A stretch of DNA of 64,000 bases from Vicia villosa (Eukaryota > Streptophyta > Magnoliopsida > Fabales > Fabaceae): contig NC_081181.1 of the NCBI RefSeq assembly GCF_029867415.1, positions 121,163,183-121,227,182 on the forward strand, written 5' to 3'. The notes beneath the pieces are model-generated. The model ran no database searches. It was not told the origin of the DNA and worked only from the letters and a program-made list of their open reading frames with translations. A program made the position numbers and the translations under genes. Shown here piece by piece: positions 54,394-64,000 of this stretch (within the stretch, counting starts at the first letter, position 1; each line of letters starts with the position of its first letter).

Positions 54394-57300
54394 TGTCATA
54401 CCCCAAAATTTGCCCTCATATATTTACAAACGCCATTTTATTTCGAATAAATAAATTGGCACAGTTGGTAAAAATTTGAGTGTGAATGGTACAATAGCAC
54501 GAGGTCCCGTGCTCGAGTCACATTATTAACATTTTTCATTTGTTACTAACATTTTAGGCTAGTTTTTTAATTGGTTAAATATAATTATAAAAACTCAATG
54601 AGAATAATTCCTTCTATTTGGGCTTTTAGTTATTTTTAATTAATTTTGGTCCATCAAGTTTAACCTAATTTTGTATATTATAAATAGGACAACCTTTACA
54701 CAACTGAGAAAAAAAAGCGAACCCTGATTCCACACTCTCTTCCATACAGGCCTAATTCCATTCATATTACCACACTCTCTCACGTACAAATTTCTTCCCC
54801 AAACCAGTACCTACACTCACCAGTTGATCTATGTCTTTTTTCACAAAAATACTCACATGAGCAACCGTCCACCACCATTAACAATAGAACCACACATCAA
54901 ATTCTACATACAAACATAAACCATACATTCCCTCACTATTCATGATCATCTTCAAATTTCATAAAACCAATCATCACCATCATTCATCAACAAAAAAAAG
55001 AAACCGAAAAACAACCTGCAATTTTTTCATAACATCACGTTCAACTCCTAAACACTACAGCAACAGATGCCGAAATCGAGAAAAGGACAAAGAGAAATAA
55101 AATTGAATCTCGTCAATATCAGTTGTGTTTTCTTTTCGTTCACTCCTGTTGGTTGTTTTTTTTCAGATTTGATGACAAAGAAGAGAAGAACAGAGTTGTT
55201 GCTTGATACCGATACTCAACTATCCGCCGCCTCCAATCTTGATCGTAGCCGCCAGAAAAACAACGCACAAAAACTTTCAATAATACAACAATATCAACAC
55301 CCATCCATCATCGCACCTCTTCGAATTACCGCGAAAACAATTCGATTCCAATGCCAAGCTTCCATTCAGTACCTGCTGCAAAAGAATTGATTCATTCAAC
55401 AACATTCGACTAAACAACTCTAATTATCATTTTACAGAATGCTAACATGAGTTATTTAAAGAAGCAAATCATTTGATTTTTGTTCTGTTTGCAGGTTTTT
55501 GTTGTTTGAGAAAGGCTGAAGCGATTCGAAAAGTGAACGGCACCGCTGCGACACCGAGCGCTGATCTACTCCGCTATTGAATCAAGCAACCTTCTCTGAC
55601 GAGTAAATCACGCGCAACAACGCCGGCAACCGCACAAGCGCTCCTCCGATTGGCCCCTCGTAACCCACACGAGCTGCGCTTTCCGCCGTCTACGAAGTTG
55701 TCTCCGATCTGTTTTGAGTTTGTCTTGTTTCACTTGATTCTAATGTTCACCTTTTGATAACATTTATTTTGCTGTTGTATTTAACTTTTTTGGAATTGTT
55801 TTGTTGAAAGTGAGAGAGAAAGAAAAGGTAATACAAAGTGAGAAGAGGAACGTGTGGTTGGTTTCGTTTTACTATAGCATCTTATCATTTTCTTGTATTT
55901 TCATTCTAATTTTTATTTCCTTTTCCCTGCCACATGTCAAATGCTAATTGGATGTAGAAAATACTTAAAAGTCAAACGAGGAGAAACCTAAGGTGAGTTG
56001 GGCGGACCACTTTACTTCCTTTCATACTTATTTTTATTTTTGTTAAATAAATAGTTAATAAAAAAAAACTATATATAATTTTGTCTTAGTTTTGATTTTC
56101 TTTTTAGAATTTAATAGGTATATTTTTTATGTTCTTTAATTAACTTAGATCAATAATTGTCAGTACTATTTTTCTATACATATATTCGTGTCTACCTTTT
56201 TCTTAATTTTTTTTGCGAGGTACTACCATCATGAGCATTGGACTGTTATGGTGGACCTTCAAGAGTCGACTACACCTGATTCGAGCATCCAGTTTTCAGG
56301 GTTTATTATCAGACATCTTTCGACCACGCGCCTCGCCTTTTACAAAGGTTAACCTCGAGGCTGCCTCTGACCGCCAACCATATCAGATCAAATTCGAAGC
56401 TAAGTGCCTATTTACTTTATTTATTATAAATTTCTTTATTCTTTATTTTTAGGGTTAGTAACGTTTGCCTCCGAACTGATAATGCACTTACCCTATTTTT
56501 GTTTGCCATTTTTTCCACCTTTTCAGGGTTTGCCAATTGTCAAAGCTTCGAATATCGGTAACCCTAAAACTTTGCTCTAAGTTATTATTTATGTCAAACT
56601 TATTATCCCGCTGGTTTCAATTCCCCTCTCCTCCGCTGGTTGCAATTTCCCTTCCCCCATTATCACTGTTAATATTAATTGTTGTGGTTAGTAATCTTAG
56701 GGAGTGCAAGCCTTGAACTGAATTAGGATAACTAATTACAAGATAAATAACTGAATTTAATCACGTGATTGTTGCACCCACGCACGCTTTTGGGGTAACC
56801 TCTTTGCTGCCTGTTGCCTGTTGCCTGTTGCCTTGTTGCCTGTTGCCTTGTATTTTTTGCAGAGTAGCCAGTCCCTCGAATACGAGGATACCTCAGCCAT
56901 GTTCCCTCGATTAAAGGTCATGGTCCCTAATGATGCTGCCTTCGATACACTAACATGACCTCGACCCTCGAAAGTTGCCTATGGAAAAGGCTGAGGTATC
57001 TTCTGGTTACCTACGAATAAGGCTTATTCTGATCCTTACCTTAGACTACCTACCCTCCTATGGCATGGGGCAGTCTTATGGCAAAGGATATTTCGATGAC
57101 CCTTCTACCTCCAAACGAAAGGCTTCCTGCCCACTTATGGCAAGGATGGACCCTTTCATTCTGAAAGGCTAAAAAGAGACCTATCATCTGAGTTTAAGGT
57201 AATTGCCCCTAATTGCCTTGCCATGCTCTATTTTCTATATTCTTTCTCAAAATTCTTCAAAAGCTGGCTACGCTCATTTACGAGCTAAAGTCCATTTTCC

Positions 57301-57545
57301 ACTTTCATCTACATTTTCTGAAAACGAGCAAGCAAAGTAATTAAGAGCCCATGGAAAACCATGGATGCAAAGGGTGCCTTACACCTTCCCTTTGCATAAA
57401 TTACCCCCCGAACTTAGATTTCTTTAAAAGGTTTTTTCTGTTTCTTTTAGCCTTTCTGAATTTGTTTGGATAAAATAAAAGTCGGTGGCGACTCATGCTT
57501 AACCGCGACATTTCGATCGATAAAAAGTCAGTTCACCGTATTACA
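54394..57545 (+). repeat. 3' LTR of Ogre-like element (3152 bp)
   Basis: Nearly identical to 46531-49674; it has one extra TTGCCTG-type repeat near 56820 and small homopolymer changes. The polypurine GAACAGGGGCAGC is directly upstream. Confidence 0.92.
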
Positions 57546-57780
57546 GCATTCAAAAGAAAAAAATAAAGAAAAAGAAAATACAACGGTTCCGATTAATACA
57601 TCATACAATGGTGATCGCTTCCGCAAACCACTAGGCCTGTTAGCCTTTCCTCATAAGATCCCAATACGTATGTTCCATATAATGTCTCATCCTAGGTTTC
57701 TTTGTTAAGCTACATAACCTAACAATTCCTAGTTTCCTCACTTAACCTTTATTTACATAACAATGAAGTTATTCAAACCT

Positions 57781-57785
<5 letters not shown>

Positions 57786-57829
<44 letters not shown>
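57786..57829. repeat. (AT)n microsatellite
   Basis: About 22 uninterrupted AT dinucleotides. Confidence 0.95.
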
Positions 57830-57831
<2 letters not shown>

Positions 57832-58130
57832 CAAAGGTTTACCAATCCACCTGCAATAGAACTCAATCAACAACTATAGAGTACACAAGCATCATACCAA
57901 AAGCATAACGTTCTCATGGTTCCGAACGAAAACAAACCCACGTAAACAAGCAATTCCCCGACTCTCGATTAAATAATTCTCCCCTTTTTCCCAAAACCTA
58001 CACTACTAGAAAGTACACGCTTCTAGCTTCCTACCACTTCGAACGGCGATTAAAACAGAGTTACGATTCAAAAGTTACGATCGAAACAATTTATCTCATT
58101 AAGCTAAAGAATTTGGTTAAGAAAGCTTCA

Positions 58131-58384
58131 GTTCGCGCCGCGCAACAGCTAGGTCGCGCCGCGAACCCTCTGGCAGAAGCAAACCCTCATAATCTTCAAC
58201 AATGTTCGCGCCGCTAACTGATGTTTGCGCCGCCAACCTCTGGCAGTGGCAAGTCTCTAAAGGATTCCCAATATGTTCGCGCCGCGAACCCCTGTACGCG
58301 CCGCGTACTGAAGGCAGAATCAAAACCCCTAAAAACCTGCATAGTTCGCGCCGCGCAGCCTCGTTCGCGCCGCGAAGCGCGCAA
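58131..58384. repeat. GC-rich tandem units with paired TTCGCGCCGCGAA palindromes
   Basis: Four units about 70 bases apart (58131, 58204, 58274 and 58343). Each has two CGCGCCGCG-type cores about 20-30 bases apart; CTCTGGCAG- or GGCAGAA-type linkers follow in most. They stand out in an AT-rich LTR. Confidence 0.8.
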
Positions 58385-58883
58385 GAACTGAGTTCTCAGC
58401 TCTGCTTCACACACAAAACCCATGGTTCAAAACCATCTAAAACCATCCTAACCTGTTCCAGATCATATTAAATCATAGATACAACCTATAGATGATATAT
58501 TTATGGATTATAAACACTTGTTCATGAACATTGATGAATTTTGTTCAAAACCTAGATTTCTCTATGAAATCCCTAATATCCAAACTTATGATTTCTCATC
58601 CACAATCAAATCTATAAGTTTCTAACTAGAACCCACCTCGATTACGAGTCGTTGATGTCGAAGATGAGTTGATTCGGCGGAGAAATGATGAAGATCCAAG
58701 CTTTCCTCTTTCTCTTCTTGCTCCTCCTTCTCTCTACTCCTTCTCTCTAGAATCTTTGTTTGATGCAAGAATGAGAAGTAAATAGAAGGAAAAGGATATA
58801 AGAAAAATATCTTTAAGTTAACACTACTAACTTAATGTCCAAAAGTATCTCTAATGTACCAATTGATAAAACCTCAGTGTCAG

Positions 58884-60317
58884 TGATCGGTAAAATAGCA
58901 AGTGTACTATTTTCACCGATGTAGTAATAATGGGTTTTACCCCAAGTATCGATCACGAGGATTGCGTAGGAAACACAAGTAATTTAAGCCAATTAAACAA
59001 AAGAGCAAATAGGTGTTTTGTTATAATGCAATAAGTAAATTTAAATAAAAGAAATAATAAAAATAAGCTGAAATTAAAGTTTGACTTTTTAGATGTAATT
59101 TGAGGTAATGCCAGGGTAGGTGTTTGATCTTCCTTATAATGACTCTGTAAAAAGATCTCTTCAACAAGTTCATAGACTGCAACTATTTGTTCTTAAGGGT
59201 GTTTCCCTAAGTCCTTAGTGGAAAGCCTTTTGGTTTGCAATCCTATTGCCTAAGTCCTTAGAAACAAAGGTTTGCAAACCAAAGATGTAAATAATCAAGA
59301 ATGTTCAAATAACCTTTCGGTATCCCTAGTCCTAGGTGATAACTACTAGATCAAATTGTTTAAAAACCTTAACAACCGTAGTCCTACAAATTGTTAACCG
59401 TAGATCAATCTTTGTTTTTCCGACAAAGAAGGCATAAAAACATTAAACAATCAAATTGCATCAAACTAATACTTGATTAAAGAAATACGGAATTCAAAAG
59501 TCATTACAATTCAAATCAGGGACACCCCCCTGGCATTGGGGGGTTTAGCCTCTCATAATATTCAAGAAAGACAAAGTAAAGAATTTAGACATTACAAAGA
59601 TAATTGGGAACTTTGATCTTCAATGGTGTCCACCGTTGAATCTCTCCGTCTCCGAAACCCTTGATGAAGCTATCTTCTCTCTTCTGTGGTTTTCTATCGT
59701 ACGATGCAAAAAGTCCCCAAAATAACTTAAAACCTAAACCTAAATAGTCTCCATACAAGCCTTTAGTAGTACAAAGTCAAAAGTGCCCCTGGAATAAGTT
59801 GGAATGTCCCAAGACCCAAAAATTGATCACCAATGCGCCTACCAACACGGGCCGTGCGCAGGCACACGGGCGGCCGTGTTGGTCCCCTGGTTGCTTCTAT
59901 GGGCAGCTGCTGAACACCAACACGGGCCGTGCTCAGGCACACGGGCGGCCGTGTTGGTCCCCTGGTTTTTCTATGGCATTGGTTCTGTGCTCCAACACGG
60001 GCCGTGTGCTGAAGCACGGCCGGCCGTGTTTGCCCCCAGACTTGTAATTTTTCATCTCTTTCTTGCTCTTCCTTCTTCCTTGATGCTTGGACACTCAAGA
60101 TGCTTTGTTCAAACCTGCAACTTGTACACAACTAAACAAAAGGCATAAAAAGCATCTAAATAACTTAAATTAAAACATAATGCAAAGTAAACATAAAAAC
60201 AATCAAACATGAAATACTTAAACAAAAAACAATAAAACATTGATCAAAGTGTTACCGAATCAACAAATTTAGACCGAATCCATGATAGAAATTAGGTAGA
60301 AATGGTGACCGATCACA
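58884..60317 (-). repeat. 3' LTR of Athila-type element (about 1434 bp)
   Basis: Plus-strand ends TGATCGGTAAAATAG...GTGACCGATCACA, giving an inverted ATCGGT/ACCGAT at the ends. Includes three 75-bp GC-rich repeats. The exact left end could lie a few bases further left. Confidence 0.75.
59843..60036. repeat. 75-bp GC-rich palindromic repeats in Athila LTR
   Basis: CAACACGGGCCGTG starts at 59843, 59918 and 59993 (exactly 75 bases apart). Each is followed by a CACGGGCGGCCGTGTTGG-type inverted half that can pair with it, then CCCCTGG. The last unit is shorter and diverged. Confidence 0.85.
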
Positions 60318-60336
60318 ACCCCAAACTTATCTCATT
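60318..60336 (-). other. Polypurine tract of Athila-type element
   Basis: Minus-strand GAGATAAGTTTGGGGT directly before the LTR start TGTGATCGG, the expected plus-strand primer site. Confidence 0.7.
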
Positions 60337-61799
60337 GCTTGTCCTCAAGTGATGCAAGAGACTAAACAGAGGTCACCCTGGATTTTTCTTTCCACAACAC
60401 TGCCGATGTTATTCGCGACTTGTGTCTACCTTTTTAATCGAATCTCTGGCTTGCCGAATCAGACTTTCTACCACACTTCCACATCAGAGTACCTTTTTGC
60501 CTGCAAGCTTTTTCACACTTCTCACCAAATCTCTCAGGGTTAAAGTGTTTTGCACTCACAAAATCAAAGTATGCAATATCAACTCTTAATTTTGAATAAA
60601 TTCTACCATCACTACACTAACAAAGTTCACACACTTTTCGAGGTCTTTTGGGATGTAATGGGGTTTAGGTACGGTGGGATACACAAGGAAATGGATAAAC
60701 AAATGGTTTTGGGTTCGACATTCATGTTGTGTTTTTCGTAATTGTGCTCAACTTGTTACACTGGGAATTTATTCGACTTAGACTCTTTTGCTTCACTCAT
60801 TCTTCCGCGAGTGCTTAATGTAACTGAGTCTTTCATTCGGGCAAGTTTTTCTCTTTTTTTTTTTTTTGTGTGGGACATACATTCATATGTCTCAAAATTT
60901 TTATTTTCATCATATTTTTTTTTTCTTGCCCTCTTCTTTGATGATTACTACCCCAAACTTAGATTTTAGCACAACTCTGAAAACCACAACATTTATGCCG
61001 AGCAAGGGTTGGACGTGTTTGGCTACGGGTTAATATATATGGTTATAACAAACAAAAGGATATGGCTCAACTGGGGTAACAAAGGATAAACATATAATTT
61101 AGGATGGCTAGAAAGGCTTAGGTGGTAAAACAAACAAATGCCTCGGTGTGTGTCCTCATATTATGCTGTGTCAGTAGAACATACGCAAAATCAGAATGAT
61201 AAAGTCATACCTGAATGAACTCTCATGATGATAATCTGTTGTGTTTGGCTTTTTTGTAACCTCACCATGTTGGATAAGCTTACAGGTTCCAAAGCACTCC
61301 TCGTGTCATGTGGCTTCTTTCCGGCGTAGGTACACCATACAATCCTCTTTGTCCAGTATCAGCAAGTTGCGTCCAACAGTTACTTTTCTTTCGGCTGCGT
61401 CAACTTCCAGGGTGCCTTGGGGGAATAGGTTCAGGTTGCACCTTTCATCCACTAAATACCATTCATCATTCATTCGGCATCCATAAGTCAATCTATAACA
61501 CAATGTCAACATAACACACAAACAAAAACAAAAATGGAAAACAACTAAAAGCAAATGAAAAGAACCCCTCCCACACTTGAACCAAACATTGTCCTCAATG
61601 TTTTAGAACCAGCCTTGGAGAGGTTGCTTACAGAGGTATTGCATTCCAATGATCACTTCCTAGCTTCCACTAGAGATGCTCTCTTTTATTTCCTGAAAAT
61701 AAAACAAACAAACAAAGAAATTAATTATTAAAACCATGGGTTGCCTCCCACGAAGCGCTTCGTTTAACGTCGCATGGCTCGACGGTCCATTACCCTTTA
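60337..61799 (-). other. Athila-type 3' non-coding region
   Basis: No RT, RNase H or integrase motif on either strand. Contains poly-T runs (60851 and 60917 regions) and a minus-strand frame (61554-61306) with no recognised domain. It occupies the place where pol belongs. Confidence 0.6.
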
Positions 61800-63995
61800 T
61801 TATGGAGGGTATTTCCTTCCCCAAACCTTGTTGCTTGTTACTTTCTCCACCAAAAACTCATGGAGATGAAAAGCATGGACCACTTTTCTCTTTAACTCAC
61901 TTTCAACCTTCATCTTCTCACCTTGGTTTTCTTCTTTCTTTTTCTTCTTAACTTCTATAGCGACCTTAGGACTTTTGATAGAAACATGAGCTAGTTCCAC
62001 CTGAGAAGCTATGCTTGAAACTTTTTCTTGGAGATGTTTAGGGCTTTTGTATTCTCCCTCACTTTCGATCATACCAACAGAAGCTTGATCATTTACAACC
62101 GCCATATGTTTCTTAACTCCTAACATCTTCAAGGTTACTTCTTCATCAAAAGATCTCAGTGTTAGTGTCCCTTTTTCAATGTCGAGGTTGCAGCGGCCTG
62201 TCGACAAAAATGGTCTCCCAAGAAGGATAGGAGTTTCTTCGTCTTCCGGAGTGTCCATGATGTGGAAGTCAACAGGGAATACAAACTTATCAACTTCCAC
62301 TAGTACATCTTCAGCTACCCCATATGATTTCTTAACGGTGTGATCAGCGAACCTAAATTGTGTCTTACTTTCACTAATCTTTTCCAATTCAAGCTTTTTG
62401 AAAATGGATAAAGGCATTAAACTTACACTAGAACCAGAATCGAGGAGTACCTTTTTAAATGCTATATTCTTGATAGTGCATGGTATCGCCACCGCCCCAG
62501 GGTCTTTCCTCTTAATTGGGATCTTTCTTGCTGAAGAGACTATTCCACACTTCTCGATTTCAATTTCTGGTTCTCCTCCTAGTGATCTCTTTTTCGCCAA
62601 CACCTCCTTCATAAATTTCTTATACAAAGGCATGTGCTCAAGTGCTTCAAAAAAAGGTAGATTCACCTCTAACCTTTTGAACAATTTAGTGAACTTCTTA
62701 AAGTCTTTCTCTTTTGAATTCTTCTTTGTTATTCTTGAAGGGAAGGGTAGTTTAATTTCCGGTTTAGCACCTTTTTTAATTTTTTCTTCAGCTGGTTTAA
62801 CCGGTGGTATCACCACTTCTGGCTCTCTTGGGTTCTCTCTTATTTCCAAATCTACCTCTATCACCATAGGGTCATCTAACTCTTCTTTTTCCTTTTCCAG
62901 TTCTAACACCTTTTTACTCCTTGTTGTAACAGCATTGATCTTCTCTATATTTTTTTGATCTTTCACAGTTTCGTTCGGAAAGTTTCCTTGTGCCTGTAGA
63001 GTGAGATGTTGTGCTATTTGACCCATTTGAACTTCAAGATTTTTGATTGAAGCCGTGGTGTTCCTGAGGTTGGCTCTTGTCTCTTCTTGAAACTGAGAGT
63101 TTTGAGTTGCCACTTTTTCAAGAGCGATCTCCCAATCTTCTTTCTTTGGTACCTGTTGTTGAAATTGTTGAGGATGATGTTGGAATTGTTGTTGATATGG
63201 AAGTTGTTGTTGTGGAGGTCTGTGTTGTTGTGATTGTGCTGGAGTTTGAAATTGGGTTGATCCTTGCTTTTGAAAGTTACCTTGTTGGTCCTTCCATGCG
63301 AAATTAGGATGATTTTTCCAACCCGGATTATAAGTATTGGTGTATGGATTATTTTGCCTCAACATATGAATCTGTTCCACCTGTTCCTGCGTTGCCACAC
63401 AATGCATAGCAAAATGTGGTCCACTACATATTTCACATACAACTGAGGCCGCTGGTTCAATTTGTGCTACCTTTTGTTCACTAAGATTCATCTTCTTCAG
63501 TCTTCTTTCTACTTCAGCTGCAATTTGGTCTTCCATTTTAACTACCTGATCAGCAAGCTTCAAATCAATTTTTCCTTCCGGTTGGCTCATTGCACGGTCA
63601 TATAACTCGATGTGCTCATTAGCAGCAATAGCTTCTATGATCTTCTTGATACCCGTGGCTGTTGAAAAATTAGTTGAGCCACCGGCAGCCGTATCAATAA
63701 GCTGTTTTGTCTTAATTTGGAGACCATTTACGAAAGTCTGCATTTGCTCGGTTGGGTCCATATTATGAGTAGGACATGCAACCAAACATCTCTTGAACCT
63801 TTTGTACGCATCCCCCAACGATTCCCCTTCTTTCTGCTTGAAGTTTACAATATCATATCTTTTTCGGATGAAAACTGATGCGGGGAAGTATTCGTTCAAG
63901 AAAGCGGTTTCCATCTGTTGCCATGTTGTGATGCTTCCAGCTGGAAGTGAGTAAAACCACTCTTCTGCATCTTCAGACAAGGTAAAAGGAAACAT
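61800..63995 (-). CDS. gag: gag-protease of Athila-type element (5' end outside window)
   Basis: Open 731-codon frame from an ATG at 63995 that is probably internal, since the gag core (FPFTLSEDAEEWFYSLP, FLNEYFP, LGDAYKRFKRCLVACP) begins immediately. A CX2CXGPHX3C motif (CEICSGPHFAMHC) near residue 190 is the Athila-type substitute for a CCHC knuckle. A Gln-rich segment follows (about 240-290), then an aspartic protease near 518 with LLDSGSSVSLMPL and, further on, ILLGRPFLSTG. The C-terminal 100 residues are Lys/Glu-rich. Gag and protease make and mature the particle. The intact frame in an element lacking pol resembles the Sirevirus-like element in this window, where gag is also kept. Confidence 0.88.
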   Translation of the reverse strand: MFPFTLSEDAEEWFYSLPAGSITTWQQMETAFLNEYFPASVFIRKRYDIVNFKQKEGESLGDAYKRFKRCLVACPTHNMDPTEQMQTFVNGLQIKTKQLIDTAAGGSTNFSTATGIKKIIEAIAANEHIELYDRAMSQPEGKIDLKLADQVVKMEDQIAAEVERRLKKMNLSEQKVAQIEPAASVVCEICSGPHFAMHCVATQEQVEQIHMLRQNNPYTNTYNPGWKNHPNFAWKDQQGNFQKQGSTQFQTPAQSQQHRPPQQQLPYQQQFQHHPQQFQQQVPKKEDWEIALEKVATQNSQFQEETRANLRNTTASIKNLEVQMGQIAQHLTLQAQGNFPNETVKDQKNIEKINAVTTRSKKVLELEKEKEELDDPMVIEVDLEIRENPREPEVVIPPVKPAEEKIKKGAKPEIKLPFPSRITKKNSKEKDFKKFTKLFKRLEVNLPFFEALEHMPLYKKFMKEVLAKKRSLGGEPEIEIEKCGIVSSARKIPIKRKDPGAVAIPCTIKNIAFKKVLLDSGSSVSLMPLSIFKKLELEKISESKTQFRFADHTVKKSYGVAEDVLVEVDKFVFPVDFHIMDTPEDEETPILLGRPFLSTGRCNLDIEKGTLTLRSFDEEVTLKMLGVKKHMAVVNDQASVGMIESEGEYKSPKHLQEKVSSIASQVELAHVSIKSPKVAIEVKKKKKEENQGEKMKVESELKRKVVHAFHLHEFLVEKVTSNKVWGRKYPP

Positions 63996-64000
63996 TACAA

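Larger units (their letters stand above)
46531..57545 (+). mobile_element. Complete non-autonomous Ogre-like LTR element (11015 bp)
   Basis: Flanked by a perfect 5-bp duplication gcatt (46526-46530 and 57546-57550). LTRs of 3144 and 3152 bp have TGTCATACCCC...GTATTACA ends. The PBS at 49679-49696 lies after a GAAC spacer; the polypurine tract GAACAGGGGCAGC lies against the 3' LTR. The 4.7-kb interior has no RT, integrase or protease, only a degenerate gag zinc-knuckle segment (51172-51396) and repeats. LTR start and PBS type tie it to Ogre. I count about 18 substitutions between LTRs in 3.1 kb, so it is young. Confidence 0.9.
57551..58878 (-). repeat. Tekay-type LTR, second segment
   Basis: Resumes after the Ogre-like element's target duplication. 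Contains an (AT)n microsatellite (57786-57829), GC-rich tandem units (58131-58384) and, on the minus strand, TATA-like TTATATCC near 58795. It ends at about 58878, where an Athila LTR begins, so the Athila element probably inserted in this LTR; the true LTR end is outside the window. Confidence 0.6.
58884..64000 (-). mobile_element. Athila-type Ty3/gypsy element without pol (5' end outside window)
   Basis: Minus strand. 3' LTR 58884-60317, polypurine tract at 60318, a 1.5-kb non-coding stretch, then gag-pro (63995-61800) running off the right edge. Only about 1.5 kb separates gag-pro from the LTR, too little for RT, RNase H and integrase, and none is seen. It is therefore a non-autonomous derivative. 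The left flank of the LTR is gtcag. Confidence 0.8.

Noticed and set aside
46531..57545. Protein-coding genes at 47203-47526 and its duplicate 55067-55390
   Set aside because: They lie in both LTRs of one element and are identical because the LTRs are; no domain is seen.
59763..60131. Protein with 25-residue GPTRPPVC repeats
   Set aside because: Product of the 75-bp LTR repeat; the same reasoning applies as for the 45-bp minisatellite.

Overview
The window is repeat-dominated nuclear DNA from a plant, most likely a legume of the pea/vetch/lentil group (Fabeae). The reasons are very long Ogre-type LTRs, Tat-lineage Ty3/gypsy elements with antisense genes, a Sirevirus (Ty1/copia) relative, Athila and Tekay elements, AT-rich sequence and GT-AG introns. 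I see no ordinary single-copy host gene, no functional tRNA or rRNA gene and no prokaryotic feature. Family names rest on motifs read by eye; no database was searched.

Layout, left to right. (1) 1-9424: most of a minus-strand Tat-type Ty3/gypsy element: 5' LTR 8454-9424, PBS, gag-pro, and pol with two RNase H domains and an integrase carrying one premature stop. Past the integrase is an opposite-strand gene of the 'putative plant transposon protein' type (PF20167-like). (2) 9425-10693: remnant of a spliced plant mobile domain (PMD) gene with a 100-N assembly gap. (3) 10694-18690: 3' half of a second copy of the Tat family: 3' LTR, a multi-exon antisense PMD gene, an antisense PF20167-like gene, and an integrase remnant. 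(4) 18691-23970: a 5.1-kb Ogre LTR plus about 140 bp of 3' UTR, inserted in that integrase. (5) 23971-44800: tandem array of a roughly 2.58-kb unit (about 4.7 copies) carrying a decayed replication protein A-like (OB-fold/DUF223) gene. (6) Inside the array, 32843-41666: a complete, young, non-autonomous Sirevirus-like element with a perfect 5-bp target duplication. It has copia gag, only a scrap of pol, and an 807-aa PF20167-like gene where pol should be. (7) 44801-58878: gag, PBS and LTR of a minus-strand Tekay-type element, split by a complete 11.0-kb non-autonomous Ogre-like element (46531-57545). (8) 58884-64000: 3' part of a minus-strand Athila-type element with gag-pro but no pol.

The most interesting theme is accessory genes in retrotransposons. 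Two families (PMD and PF20167-like) occur as antisense genes in a Ty3/gypsy element, and the PF20167-like family recurs in sense in an unrelated Ty1/copia element. The captured genes have promoters of their own, separate from the LTRs. Cellular PMD proteins (MAIN/MAIL1 in Arabidopsis) take part in transposon silencing, so the cassettes are candidate counter-silencing or expression modules; that function is inference. A second theme is RNA structure and satellite birth: a hairpin with paired base changes is shared by two divergent Ogre-type LTRs, and 45-, 70- and 75-bp tandem repeats lie in LTRs and 3' UTRs.
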